From: Solirubrobacterales bacterium | GTDB taxonomy: Bacteria; Actinomycetota; Thermoleophilia; Solirubrobacterales; Solirubrobacteraceae | Length of the DNA: 64,000 bases | Direction of reading: 5' to 3' | Assembly: GCA_003244205.1 (NCBI GenBank) | Contig: QHBW01000098.1 | Span: 19,569 to 83,568, forward strand | In this document: piece after piece, positions 1 through 8,616 of the stretch | Layout: the number at the start of each line of letters is the position of its first letter | How positions within the stretch are numbered: position 1 is the first letter of the stretch | Notes under the pieces: generated by a model | Told to the model about the DNA's origin: nothing | Database searches by the model: none | The model's input: the letters and a program-made list of their open reading frames with translations, nothing else | Made by a program: the position numbers and the translations under genes

Positions 1-2
1 TG

Positions 3-416
3 CGCCGCGGGCGGCCCGCGGAGGTCCCGGCCGCAATCCGCATCGTTGCAGTCACCAAGGACTCAAGCCACGAGAGTCCAGCATCGCTACGCCAGTTGGC
101 CCCAGATGGGCTGCCAGTCGTGATGTCGACGGACGCCTGGAATGACTATCGCGTCCCAGCGGCACCGTACTTCGTGTACGTCGCCGGCGGAGAGGTGCAG
201 GGCGAGGGCTCGGCGAGCTCCTGGCGGCAGATCGCCTCCCTGCTCGGCGACGCGATCGACGATCTCGCCTACGCGCACGAGCGCCGCGGCGGCGAGCGCA
301 GGGCCGATCAGATCGATCGAGCGCTGGCGACGGCGGGGATCGGACCGGGCCACCCAAGCCTCTACCCAGCCGGGCTTCCCGGCGAGAACCATCCTAACGA
401 GGAGGATCGATCGTGA
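3..416 (+). CDS. Thioredoxin/TlpA-like protein, C-terminal part (5' end outside window)
   Basis: The frame is open from the first base of the window, so the gene starts upstream and only about 137 C-terminal residues are visible. The region reading VVMSTDAWNDYRVPAAPYF, followed by a strand with GGEVQGEG, matches the second half of a TlpA/MauD-type thioredoxin fold, with the cis-Pro region in VPAAPYF and the last beta hairpin. The CxxC active site would lie upstream and cannot be checked. Such proteins are membrane-tethered or extracytoplasmic thiol-disulfide reductases. The stop codon overlaps the GTG start of the next gene (GTGA), so the two are translationally coupled, which supports a shared redox role. 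The fold assignment comes from motif memory, so the exact substrate is unknown. Confidence 0.6.
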   Translation, partial: RRGRPAEVPAAIRIVAVTKDSSHESPASLRQLAPDGLPVVMSTDAWNDYRVPAAPYFVYVAGGEVQGEGSASSWRQIASLLGDAIDDLAYAHERRGGERRADQIDRALATAGIGPGHPSLYPAGLPGENHPNEEDRS

Positions 417-1081
417 CGCAGATCGTGCTGCTCGGCTGCGCGGCGGGCTTGATCGCCGCCGTCCGTTCGGCGTGGTCTCCCTGAGGCCAGTCGATGCTTG
501 CGAGCATCACCCCGCTCGGTGAGCGGGCACGGCGATCCAACTGGCTGTTCACCGTGCTGGTGTACGTCGTGGGATCGCTTGGCGGCGGCACGACGATCGC
601 GGCGCTCGCGGGGGCAGCGGGCTCACTTGCGCTAGGGGGCGTCAGCTGGCAGGCGCGCATCGTCGTCGTGGCGGCGGTGCTCGCGATCGGACTCGCGTGG
701 GAGGTGCTGCGCGCCGGCGTCCCTGGTCCGCGGAGGCAGGTCAACGAGCGCTGGCTGAAGGAGTACCGCGGCTGGGTCTACGGGGTCGGCTTTGGTGCGC
801 AGCTCGGCGCGGGAGTCGTGACGGTGGTCATGACTTCGTCCGTCTATGTCGTCTTGGTCGCGGCCTTTGCGTCGGGTCAATGGCAGAGCGGCGCGCTGAT
901 CGGGGCTGTCGCAGGAGCGTTGCGTGGCGCAACCGTGTTGGCAGCTGCCCGCGTCCGTACTCCTTCACAGCTGGTTGCCCTTCACGCCCGTATGGACGCA
1001 TGGCGAGCCCCGATCCGCTCGGGCTCACTGGTGACTCAGCTCGTGCTGTCCGTGCTAGCGATCGCGCTCGTGGCGAGCTGA
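413..1081 (+). CDS. Redox-type integral membrane protein with in-frame TGA, candidate selenoprotein
   Basis: A strong Shine-Dalgarno sequence (AGGAGG, 400-405) lies 7 nt before GTG 413. Translation from there gives a hydrophobic N-terminus, then SAWSP, then TGA at 482-484, then GQSML in the same frame, continuing without another stop to 1081 (222 residues with TGA read through). Related actinobacterial proteins, as I recall them, have SPCGLSML here, so TGA sits where a conserved Cys is expected (residue 24). The rest has roughly five or six hydrophobic segments and a loop reading VNERWLKEYRGWVYG. A redox role is inferred from the upstream thioredoxin-like gene. The alternatives are a nonsense mutation or sequencing error, with translation restarting at ATG 494. 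Nothing in this window encodes selA, selB, selC or selD, so decoding capacity is unproven. Confidence 0.55.
511..527 (+). promoter_or_regulatory. Possible bacterial SECIS hairpin after the in-frame TGA
   Basis: CCCGCTC (511-517) and GAGCGGG (521-527) form a perfect 7-bp stem closed by a GGT triloop (518-520). There are 33 nt between the TGA and the loop. A loop with G in the first two positions and a TGA-to-loop distance of roughly 16-37 nt is what is described for bacterial SECIS elements. The stem also codes for a protein stretch (TPLGER) that may be conserved for its own sake, and GC-rich hairpins are common here, so the evidence is suggestive only. Confidence 0.3.
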
Positions 1082-1083
1082 CG

Positions 1084-1557
1084 ATGCTGCTACGGGCGCA
1101 CGGAATCGAGATCGAGCTCCCCGCGGGCTGGGACGGCCGCATCTACAAGCGACCCAGCGGAGACCCCACGCTCCACGCGGCGAGCTTCGCCCTCCCACGC
1201 GACGACGGCGACTTCGGCAGTGGCGCGACGGCCCGGATGCCCCACGGCGGAACCTTCTTTGCACTGCGGGAATACCGGCCAGGTGACGGCCTCGTCCCCG
1301 GTGCCGGTCTGTTCGCCAGCCGGCAGCTGCCTCTCCCCCTAGACACGCGACGATTTCACCCGCGCGCACTGCAGGTCGGCCGCCGGGGGCAAGCTGGCTT
1401 CCAGCACTTCTTGACCTGGGGCGAGCGGCCCTTCTGCCTCTACGCCGTCGTCAAGCCCGACGTGCGCGCGGCTGTCGTCGCGTCGGGCGCCGGTCACCAG
1501 GTCGAGCGGCTCAACCGCATCCTCTCGACCGTCGTCCTGCAGACGAAGTCTCAATGA
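1084..1557 (+). CDS. Conserved hypothetical protein, 157 aa
   Basis: The product begins MLLRAHGIEIELPAGWDGRI and has no signal peptide, membrane segment or recognisable catalytic motif. The opening residues (a short beta-strand pattern with PAGWDGRI) resemble the start of small beta-rich proteins of unknown function. ATG 1084 lies 2 nt after the stop of the candidate selenoprotein, and its own stop overlaps the next start (ATGA, 1554-1557), so it is a middle gene of a coupled cassette. I do not recognise a family with a known role. A soluble, cytoplasmic location is inferred from the lack of export signals. Confidence 0.7.
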   Translation: MLLRAHGIEIELPAGWDGRIYKRPSGDPTLHAASFALPRDDGDFGSGATARMPHGGTFFALREYRPGDGLVPGAGLFASRQLPLPLDTRRFHPRALQVGRRGQAGFQHFLTWGERPFCLYAVVKPDVRAAVVASGAGHQVERLNRILSTVVLQTKSQ

Positions 1558-2396
1558 GTGAGCTCGCGAGGATCCCCCGTCGGCTAGGACGAGTGACGAA
1601 CACCGCGCTCGCGATCGGACTGCTGCTTGGCGTCTTCGTCCATATCTCAGGCGCCTACGGCGCGACGGGTGCGCGCCTCGCGGGGCGCTTCGCGATGACC
1701 GGCAAGATCACCTATGCCCGCAACGTCTTCGGCGAGCACGCCGGCCAGGGTGTCCGTCGCAACTGGACGTTCTATCCGCAGTGCCCGGGGAGCGACTGCG
1801 CACGGGTGATCCTGTGGCGCCAGCGCTCTGGCCCGCGAACTCTCGACCGGGTTGTCCTCGACCGGGTCGCGCCAGGTCTCTATCGGGGCCGCGGGCGCTT
1901 CTGGGTCCGTCTGCGCTGCAGCGGGCGGATAGATGAGCATGGGGGCGCGGCGCTCGAGGCAATCACGGTAACGGTAACGCGGGCGAGGACCGTGGGGATC
2001 ACCCCATTCGCCACCGCGGTGAAGGCCACCTACGACAACCCAGCTCGCTTCAACTACACGCGTTGCCCGGGCGGAATCGGTCGTGACGCCGCGCGCTACT
2101 CCGGCCCGCTTGCAAGCGCTCTGCCCCAGCCACCGGTGACCGCCTTCACGCAAGCAATCAGCGCGCTACCGACGACCGTGTCGTTTACCGACGAATCCCG
2201 GCCGCAGCAAGGCGGGGCGCCACTTGTCTCCTGGCGGTGGGATTTCGGCGATCCCGGGTCGGGAGCCGCAAATGACAGCTCGAGCGCCAGGGATCCGGTG
2301 CATGCGTTCTCCGCGCATGGGACCTACACCGTGACGCTGACCGCAAAGGACGCTTTCGGGCTCGAGACGACCGTCGCGCACGCGATCACGGTCTGA
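1554..2396 (+). CDS. Secreted PKD-domain protein
   Basis: This 280-residue protein has a hydrophobic N-terminal segment at about residues 21-40 that can serve as signal peptide or anchor. A beta-rich middle part contains four cysteines (CPGSDC, then single Cys residues). The C-terminal PKD domain at about residues 195-280 shows the hallmark WDFGD motif followed by HAFSAHGTYTVTLTAKD. PKD domains are immunoglobulin-like folds in surface proteins that mediate protein or carbohydrate contacts. The start overlaps the preceding stop by 4 nt. The paired cysteines fit the thiol-redox genes upstream, but a client relationship is only an inference. Confidence 0.8.
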   Translation: MSELARIPRRLGRVTNTALAIGLLLGVFVHISGAYGATGARLAGRFAMTGKITYARNVFGEHAGQGVRRNWTFYPQCPGSDCARVILWRQRSGPRTLDRVVLDRVAPGLYRGRGRFWVRLRCSGRIDEHGGAALEAITVTVTRARTVGITPFATAVKATYDNPARFNYTRCPGGIGRDAARYSGPLASALPQPPVTAFTQAISALPTTVSFTDESRPQQGGAPLVSWRWDFGDPGSGAANDSSSARDPVHAFSAHGTYTVTLTAKDAFGLETTVAHAITV

Positions 2397-2404
2397 GGGC
2401 AGAA

Positions 2405-2797
2405 GTGCTCGACGATACGCTCCGACCGCGAGCGCTCGGTTGCGTTGTGCTCGCAGGGCTCCTTACCGTCGTCGGTTGCGGCGGTGGCCACGTGTCGAGC
2501 GCGCCGCCCACTAAGTCCACGCCGAATGCGCGTCTGCTCGCTTCGGTCGAGCGGGCCCTGCGGCGCAATCCCAACCAAGCGGCGTCCTACGCTCGCTGCC
2601 GGACCGCGCCCGCGGGTGAGGTTCGGCACGCACCCTTTGGAAACACGCGTCGCCCGGTGCTGCGCTGTCTAATCAAGCTGGGCGGTGCTCCGCTTGAGAG
2701 CTACGACGTGCAGGTGCTCGCCAACGGATGCTTTGTCGGAGAGCGCCTGCCCCCCGGACGAGCCGATAGTGGATGTGGGGCACTCGTCGTCCCTTAG
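2405..2797 (+). CDS. Small putative lipoprotein, 130 aa
   Basis: The GTG start at 2405 lies 8 nt after the PKD gene. The product has a lipoprotein signal: a short charged N-terminus, the hydrophobic stretch VVLAGLLTVV, then GCGGG, whose Cys (residue 26) would be the lipidated residue. The mature part of about 105 residues holds five further cysteines, including CRTAP, RCLIK, NGCFVG and SGCGAL, suggesting disulfide bonds. I do not recognise the family. Co-location with thioredoxin-like and PKD genes suggests the last member of one extracytoplasmic redox or surface cassette. Confidence 0.65.
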   Translation: MLDDTLRPRALGCVVLAGLLTVVGCGGGHVSSAPPTKSTPNARLLASVERALRRNPNQAASYARCRTAPAGEVRHAPFGNTRRPVLRCLIKLGGAPLESYDVQVLANGCFVGERLPPGRADSGCGALVVP

Positions 2798-2822
2798 CGC
2801 CCACGACCGCCGCGCGCGATCC

Positions 2823-4436
2823 TCAGCCGGCGCCCGCGCCCACCGGCTCGGCCTCGCGCTCGCCGGCGCGCGGCGACTCCGGGCGCTGCTCGCGGTTGGC
2901 GCCCACCAGCGCGCCTCCCGGGCAGTCGCCCGCCCTGACCTCGCGGCGCGGGTTGCGGATGCCCGCGAGGCTGAGCAGGCCTCCCGCCGCGGTCAGAGCA
3001 GCGCCGAGGATCGCCGCAAGGTGAAAAGCGTCGACGGACGCTGAGCGCAGCGTCGCTTGGACCCTCGGCGTCGAGCCCGAGACGGTCAGCGGTCGGCGCC
3101 GGCCATCGGCGATCGAGCGCTGCTCAAGCGGGGTCAGAGCAGCGTGGCGCACGCCGCCATCGACGCGGCTGGCGAAGTAGCCCGAGATGACAGCGCCGAC
3201 GACAGCGATCGCCAATAACCCGGCTACCCGCGCGATCGCGTTATTGATCCCCGACGCCACTCCCGCGTGCCGGTCGTCGGCCGCCCCCAGCACGGTGGCG
3301 GTCAGGGGGGCAACGGTCATCGCCAGCCCCAAGGCGAAGACCAGCACCGCGGGGAGGATGTCGGCGACGTAGCTGGGGTGGGCGTTCACGCGCACGAAGA
3401 GCAACAAGCCGGCGCCCGCCGCGATCGGTCCAAGACCCATGAACAGACGCGGCCCGGCGCGGTCGGCGAGCGCTCCGAAGCGCCGTGAGAGGGCGAACAT
3501 CACGACCGTGATCGGGAGCATCGACAGCCCCGCCTGCAGCGCCCGATAGCCCGCGACCTGCTGGAGGTAGACGGGCAGCGTGAACGTGAACGCCCCCAGC
3601 CCGCCGTAGATCGCCAGCGTCGCCCCGTTACCGACCGAGAAGTTGCGCGAGCGAAAGACGTCGAGCGGGAGCATCGGGCTGTGGGCGCGTCGCTCCCAGA
3701 CCAAGAACGCCGCCAGCAGCGCCAGCCCGGCGATCAGCGCCACGAGCACGAGCGGCGAGCTCCAGCCCTCCCGCGGCTGCTCGATCAGCGCGAACACCGG
3801 ACCCGCCAGACCGAGCGCGGCCAGCAGCGCCCCGGTGAAATCGATACGCGCCGACTCGCGATGGCCCGGAGGTGCGAAGCGCAGCAGCAGCAGCGTGATG
3901 ACAGCGGGCGCCAGATTGATCGCGAATACCCAGCGCCAGGACGCCGCGTCGACCAGCGCTCCTCCGCCGAGCGGCCCGATCACCGTCGCCACACCGCCAA
4001 ACGCCGTCCATGTTCCAATCGCCGCGCCGCGCTCACTTTCGGGAAAGGTGTCCATCAGCAGCGCCAGCGTGCTCGGGACCAGCAGCGCCCCCGCCACCCC
4101 CTGGAGCACGCGCGCCGCGATCAGCGTGTCGATCGTCGGTGCGATCGCGCAGACGAGCGAGAGCGCGCCGAAGCTGACGATCCCGGCGGCGAAGATCCGG
4201 CGGCGGCCGAGCAGGTCGCCGAGCGATCCGCCGATCAGCAAGAGCGCCGAGAGCGACAGCAGGTAGCCTTCGACGACCCATTCCTGGGCGGCCAGCCCCC
4301 CGCCGAGCTCGTGCCGGATCGCCGGCAGAGCGACGTTGACGACGGTCCCGTCGAGGAAGACCATCCCCGACCCGACGATGCAGGCAACCAGCGTCAGCGT
4401 GCGGTGCAGCTGACGGGCGGGCGGCGCTGAGGCCAT
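2823..4436 (-). CDS. DHA2-family MFS multidrug efflux transporter (EmrB/QacA type)
   Basis: This 537-residue integral membrane protein is the right size for a 14-helix DHA2 drug:H+ antiporter. Visible signatures are FLDGTVVNVALPAI in helix 1 (DHA2 motif D1), the loop motif GDLLGRRRIF (MFS motif A) between helices 2 and 3, and RVLQGVAGALLVPS (motif B) in helix 4. Motif C (GPLGGGAL) follows in helix 5. A long soluble C-terminal tail is rich in Arg, Pro and Glu. It acts at the cytoplasmic membrane, expelling hydrophobic compounds; the substrate cannot be deduced. It is monocistronic and converges on the lipoprotein gene. The start is ATG 4436. Confidence 0.9.
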   Translation of the reverse strand: MASAPPARQLHRTLTLVACIVGSGMVFLDGTVVNVALPAIRHELGGGLAAQEWVVEGYLLSLSALLLIGGSLGDLLGRRRIFAAGIVSFGALSLVCAIAPTIDTLIAARVLQGVAGALLVPSTLALLMDTFPESERGAAIGTWTAFGGVATVIGPLGGGALVDAASWRWVFAINLAPAVITLLLLRFAPPGHRESARIDFTGALLAALGLAGPVFALIEQPREGWSSPLVLVALIAGLALLAAFLVWERRAHSPMLPLDVFRSRNFSVGNGATLAIYGGLGAFTFTLPVYLQQVAGYRALQAGLSMLPITVVMFALSRRFGALADRAGPRLFMGLGPIAAGAGLLLFVRVNAHPSYVADILPAVLVFALGLAMTVAPLTATVLGAADDRHAGVASGINNAIARVAGLLAIAVVGAVISGYFASRVDGGVRHAALTPLEQRSIADGRRRPLTVSGSTPRVQATLRSASVDAFHLAAILGAALTAAGGLLSLAGIRNPRREVRAGDCPGGALVGANREQRPESPRAGEREAEPVGAGAG

Positions 4437-4475
4437 CGCCGCAAACCGTATCCGCTCGCCGCGGGCCAGCCCGGC

Positions 4476-5339
4476 TCAGCCCAGTCGAGCCGTGATCACC
4501 TCGATCGCGGCGGGGTTCTCGTCGACGAGCACGAAGCGCCGGTCGAGCCCGCGGCAGACCGCCCCGAGCGTGCCCGAGCCGGCGAAGAAGTCCAGGCACC
4601 ATCCGCCCCGACGCGACGAGGCCGCGACCATCCGGCGCACGATCGCCTCCGGCTTCTGCGTCGGATAGCCGGTCTTCTCGCGCCCGTTGGTCGCGACGAT
4701 CGTGTGCCACCAGACGCTCACCGGGCGCTTGCCGCGCGCCGCCTTCTCGGCGCCGACGAGCCCCGGGGCCATGTAGGGCTCGCGCTCCACGGCCTCGGCA
4801 TCGAAGTGGTGGCCGCCGGGAGTTCGCACGTACACGAGGATCGTGTCGTGCTTGGGCGGCCAGCGCCGGCGCGGCTTGGCTCCGTAATCGTAGGCCCAGA
4901 TCAGCTCGTTGAGGAAGGCGTCGCGGCCGAAGAGCTCGTCGAGCGCGACCTTGACGTAGTGGGCCTCGCGGTAGTCGAGGTGGACGTAGAGTGTCCCGTG
5001 ATCGGCGAGCAGGCGGCGAGCGTGCTCCAGCCGCGGGGCGAGGAAGCCGACGTAGTCCTCGCGACGATCGGGATAGGCGGCGCGGGCGAGCTCTGTCGTG
5101 CGATAGCGCTGACCGGCGAAGCCGGTGCGATCGCCTTCGCCGTCCTGTGCGCGCAGGGTCGCGAGCATCAGGCGGCGCTGGGCGTGTCCGGTGTTGAAGG
5201 GTGGGTCGATCACGATCGTGTCGAACGCGCCGTCGGGGAGCAGCGGCAGCACGACGGCGTTGTCGCCCTCGATCACGAGGTCCTCGGCATCGAGCTCGAG
5301 CGGACGCCCGTCGAGCTCGTCTGAGCGGATCACGCGCAT
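4476..5339 (-). CDS. Orphan site-specific DNA methyltransferase (N6-adenine/N4-cytosine, beta order)
   Basis: The 287-residue product shows catalytic motif IV as DPPF (residues 45-48) near the N-terminus and the SAM-binding motif I as FFAGSGT near residue 252. TQKPEAIVRRMV, the usual motif X-like helix, lies just before motif I. The IV-to-I order is that of beta-class amino-methyltransferases, including those of type III systems. No restriction endonuclease lies beside it, so it is an orphan, possibly epigenetic, enzyme. ATG 5339 was chosen because the motif-bearing region begins just after it and a TAACTT box lies 7 nt upstream. The frame stays open further upstream but runs into the divergent gene. 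Target base and sequence cannot be read from the protein. Confidence 0.85.
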   Translation of the reverse strand: MRVIRSDELDGRPLELDAEDLVIEGDNAVVLPLLPDGAFDTIVIDPPFNTGHAQRRLMLATLRAQDGEGDRTGFAGQRYRTTELARAAYPDRREDYVGFLAPRLEHARRLLADHGTLYVHLDYREAHYVKVALDELFGRDAFLNELIWAYDYGAKPRRRWPPKHDTILVYVRTPGGHHFDAEAVEREPYMAPGLVGAEKAARGKRPVSVWWHTIVATNGREKTGYPTQKPEAIVRRMVAASSRRGGWCLDFFAGSGTLGAVCRGLDRRFVLVDENPAAIEVITARLG

Positions 5340-5346
5340 GCCGGCG

Positions 5347-5352
5347 AAGTTA
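5347..5352 (-). promoter_or_regulatory. Candidate -10 box for the methyltransferase gene
   Basis: On the minus strand TAACTT ends 7 nt before ATG 5339. This matches the spacing seen at several other genes here and would give a leaderless transcript. No clear -35 is visible. Confidence 0.35.
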
Positions 5353-5380
5353 ACGCGCGACGCGGCGTCTGATATCGGTA

Positions 5381-6831
5381 GTGACGATGGAGCGAGGCCA
5401 GCGCCGCCGAGCCCTGCTCGTCGCCGTTGCGGCGCTCGCGCTGGTCGCCGCCGTCGCCGGCGCGCTCCTCGGCGCATCCGGCGGCGGGGGATCGACCGAC
5501 CCGTTCGCCTACACGCCGGCTCGCGCCGCCGACTACCAGCAGCGGGCGACCGCTGGCTACGCGCACGTGCTCTACGCCAAGAGCCCCGGCGGCGTGATCG
5601 CCACGGCCCAGCGAGTAGCGGCGCTGCGCCCACTCGTCGAGGCCGCAGCGCGGGCCAGCGGCAGCGACCCCAACCGACTCGAGGCGATCGTCTTCCTCGA
5701 AAGCGCCGGCCGGCCCGACGCGCTCGCGTCGTCGACTCCGGGGGCAGCCGCCGGGCTCACGCAGATCCTCGGCGAGACGGCGCGCGACTTCCTTGGCCTG
5801 CGCGTCGACCAAGCCGCGAGCGCTCGCCTGACAGCGCAGATCGCTCAGGCAACGGCGCGAGGGCAGAGTGGGCGGGCGACGCAGCTGGCGGCAAAGCGTC
5901 GCAGCGTCGATCAGCGCTTTGACCCCGCGGCCGCCCTGGCCGCGGCGGGGCGCTACCTCGCGACCGCGCGGCGGACGTTCGCCGGGCGCGAGGATCTCGC
6001 GACCGAGAGCTACCACATGGGCATCGGCAACCTCGAGAACGTGCTGCGCGCCTATGGCTCCGGCGCCGCCGTCCCCTATGTCCAGCTCTTCTTCGACTCC
6101 TCGCCGCTGCGCCACCCCGCCTCCTGGCGCCTGCTGGACGCGCTGGGCGACGACTCCGACACCTACCTTTGGCGCGTGCTCGCCGCCGAGGGGATCATGT
6201 CGCTGTACCGTCAGCAGCGCCGGCGCTGCTGGACCAGCTCGCGGTCCTTCAGGGCCAGAAGGGCTCCGCCGAGGAGGTCCTGCACCCGCGCGGCGTCACC
6301 ACGGTCTTTGCCGATCCAGCCGCGCTCAGCGCTGCTTACGCCAGTCGCGCGCTGGTCGCCCTGCCCGCCGATCCGGCGCGGCTGGGCTTCGCGATCGATC
6401 CCGCCATGGGGCAGCTCGCGCCCAGGATCGGCAGCTCGCCGCCGCTCTATCGTGGCCTCACACCGCCGGCGCTCGCGCTGCTGGAATATCTCTCTAACGG
6501 CGTGCGTGCGCTGCTGCCCAAAGCGCCAGCGGGCGCCACAGCGCCGCTTCTGACGATCACCTCGAGCGTGCGCGACACGAGCTATCAGCAGCTGCTCGCT
6601 CGCTCGGACCCCGAAGCCACGCACGCCTACTCGCTGCACACCACCGGCTATGCCTTCGACGTCTCGCGGCGCTACGCCTCCCCGGCGCAGGCGCGGGCGT
6701 TGCAGTTCTGGCTCGACCGCCTCCAGGCGCTCAACCTGATCGCCTGGGTACGCGAGCCAACCGTCATCCACATCACGGCCGCCGCAGACGCATCCCGACT
6801 GCAAACGCCGGCGCATCCATCGTCTGGGTAG
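5381..6831 (+). pseudogene. Transglycosylase-SLT / DUF5715-like protein, broken by one frameshift
   Basis: From GTG 5381 (or ATG 5387) the frame encodes an N-terminal membrane anchor (about residues 11-31). A lytic-transglycosylase-type domain follows, with the Glu of FLESAGRPDA as candidate catalytic acid. After LYR near 6205-6225 the homologous reading moves to another frame (a -1 shift), which runs to 6831. That frame contains HAYSLHTTGYAFDVSRRY, typical of D,D-peptidase-like (M15/DUF5715) domains. The two halves together form one plausible cell-wall hydrolase of about 480 residues. No clear slippery heptamer is visible, so mutation or assembly error is more likely than programmed frameshifting. 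It is divergent from the methyltransferase gene, with about 40 bp between the starts. Confidence 0.7.
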
Positions 6832-6862
6832 CCTGGCGACCTCCCGCCGAAATGGAGCGATC

Positions 6863-7741
6863 GTGACCGACGCTGTGCGCACGCCCGACGAGTGCTTCGA
6901 GTCCCTCCCGGACTTCCCCTTTGCCCCGCGCTACCGCGAAGTCGACGGGCTGCGACTGGCCCACCTCGACGAGGGCGAGGGATCCCCGCTGCTGATGGTC
7001 CACGGCGAGCCTACGTGGTCGTATCTGTGGCGCAAGGTGCTGGTCCCGATCCGCGACGCCGGCTATCGCTGCGTGGTCCCCGACCTCGCCGGCTTCGGTC
7101 GCTCCGACAAGCCGGTGGAGATCGACTGGTACTCCTACGACCGCCACACCGAGCTGACCGGCGCGCTACTCGAGGAGCTCGATCTTCGCGACGCGACGGT
7201 CGTGGTCCACGACTGGGGCGGTCCGATCGGGCTGCGTGTCGCAGTCGAGCAGCGCGAGCGGATCTCGCGCCTGGTGATCCTCGACACCGGGCTTTTCACC
7301 GGCCACCAGACGATGACCGAGGCGTGGGTGGCGTTCCGCGACTTCGTCGCCCGTACCGAGGACCTCCCGATCGGCATGCTCGTGCGCGGCGCGTGCTTCA
7401 GCGACCCCGGGGACGACGTCATCGCGGGCTACGACGCGCCCTTCCCCAGCGTTGCTTCCAAGGCCGGGGCGCGCTCGTTCCCGCTGATGCTCCCGACCGA
7501 GCCCAGCGCGCCGGGCGCGGACGCCGGCCAGCGCGTGCTCGAGGCCCTGCGCGAGGATCGTCGAGAAACGCTGATGCTGTGGGCGGACTCAGACCCGGTC
7601 CTGCCGGTGCAGACCGGCGAGCGCTTCGCCGCTGCGATTGGGCGCGAGCCGCCGCGGATCATCGAGCGCGCCAGCCACTTCCTCCAAGAGGATCAGGGCG
7701 CGGAGATCGGGCGCTTGATCGTCGACTGGCTGGCGGCCTGA
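6863..7741 (+). CDS. Haloalkane dehalogenase (alpha/beta hydrolase)
   Basis: The 292-residue protein has an alpha/beta-hydrolase fold. The oxyanion motif is HGEPTWSYLWRK (from residue 48). The nucleophile elbow is VVHDWGGP, with Asp117 where esterases carry Ser, and Trp118 is the usual halide-stabilising residue. The catalytic His is in SHFLQED (His272), and WADSDPVLP carries the likely third acidic residue. This is the haloalkane dehalogenase signature (EC 3.8.1.5), hydrolysing C-halogen bonds to an alcohol plus halide in the cytoplasm. GTG 6863 has a GGAG sequence 6 nt upstream. Its 3' end overlaps the convergent SDR gene by 49 bp. Epoxide hydrolase is the main alternative, but the motif set favours dehalogenase. 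Confidence 0.85.
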   Translation: MTDAVRTPDECFESLPDFPFAPRYREVDGLRLAHLDEGEGSPLLMVHGEPTWSYLWRKVLVPIRDAGYRCVVPDLAGFGRSDKPVEIDWYSYDRHTELTGALLEELDLRDATVVVHDWGGPIGLRVAVEQRERISRLVILDTGLFTGHQTMTEAWVAFRDFVARTEDLPIGMLVRGACFSDPGDDVIAGYDAPFPSVASKAGARSFPLMLPTEPSAPGADAGQRVLEALREDRRETLMLWADSDPVLPVQTGERFAAAIGREPPRIIERASHFLQEDQGAEIGRLIVDWLAA

Positions 7742-8616
7742 GGGGGAAACTCGGCCAGGCTCTCAGGCGGTGCAGCGGCAGTCGCCCGCGCCGCCCGCGC
7801 CTCGTACTGCACTCTCGCGGCATGGTTGGCGTCGAGCATCAGTCTGCTGGCGCCCATCGCGCGGCCGAGTCCCTCGGAGGCCCGCCGCGGAAGCAATACG
7901 ATCGTCCGGAAGAGCCTCGCCAGCGACCCCGGCACCCAGACGTCGAACTTGGGCGCGCGCAGCGCACCGACGATCGCCGCCGCCACATCCTCGGGCTCGA
8001 CCCACTTGAGCGCGCGCTTGTGCTCGACCCCCTGCACCAGCTCGGTGTTGACGACGGTGGGCATGACGACCGAGACCTCGATCCCGGTCCCGTGCAGCTC
8101 CTGGCGGATCGCATCTGAGAGGCCGACGACCGCGTGCTTGGTCGCCGTGTAGCTCGCCGCTCCGGCGATCGGGAGCCGGCCGGCCGCGGAGGCGATGTTG
8201 ACGAGGTGGCCGCGGCCGCGGGCGCGGAAGCGTTGCAGCGCGAGCTTGGAGCCGAGGATGACCGCGACCAGGTTCACCTCGATCATGCGCCGCGCCGCGG
8301 CGTCGTCCTCGTCGCCGAACTCGCCGATGTGCATGATTCCGGCGTTGTTGACGAGCACGTCGAGGGGACCGTGTCGCGCCTCGACCTCGTCGAGGAAGCG
8401 GGTGAAGGAGCCGCGCTCGGTGACGTCGACCTCGATTGCGATCGTGCCGCCGCCGATCTCCCCCGCGGTCTGAGCCGCGAGCTCGCCGTCGAGGTCTCCG
8501 AGGGCCACCTTGCAGCCGGCCGCGGCGCATGCGCTCGCCGTGGCGCGTCCGATGCCGCGAGCGCCGCCCGTGATCGCGACCACCGTGCCGGTGAGGCTGC
8601 GCAACTGCTTGGCCAT
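7693..8616 (-). CDS. Short-chain dehydrogenase/reductase
   Basis: This is a classical SDR of 307 residues. The nucleotide-binding motif is TGGARGIG (residues 16-23), followed by NNAG at about residues 90-93. The catalytic Ser143, Tyr156 and Lys160 (in YTATK) are all present. Asp41 after the second beta strand (GDLD) suggests NAD(H) preference, which is an inference. The C-terminal extension of about 60 residues resembles fatty-acyl-chain SDRs that associate with membranes. ATG 8616 is preceded by an excellent Shine-Dalgarno (AAAGGAGGG on the minus strand). The last 16 codons overlap the convergent dehalogenase gene. The substrate is unknown. Confidence 0.9.
   Translation of the reverse strand: MAKQLRSLTGTVVAITGGARGIGRATASACAAAGCKVALGDLDGELAAQTAGEIGGGTIAIEVDVTERGSFTRFLDEVEARHGPLDVLVNNAGIMHIGEFGDEDDAAARRMIEVNLVAVILGSKLALQRFRARGRGHLVNIASAAGRLPIAGAASYTATKHAVVGLSDAIRQELHGTGIEVSVVMPTVVNTELVQGVEHKRALKWVEPEDVAAAIVGALRAPKFDVWVPGSLARLFRTIVLLPRRASEGLGRAMGASRLMLDANHAARVQYEARAARATAAAPPESLAEFPPQAASQSTIKRPISAP

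Noticed and set aside
494..1081. Starting the membrane protein at ATG 494 and treating 413-484 as a leader peptide
   Set aside because: The 23-codon frame matches the family N-terminus in frame and has the stronger Shine-Dalgarno. This remains the main alternative.
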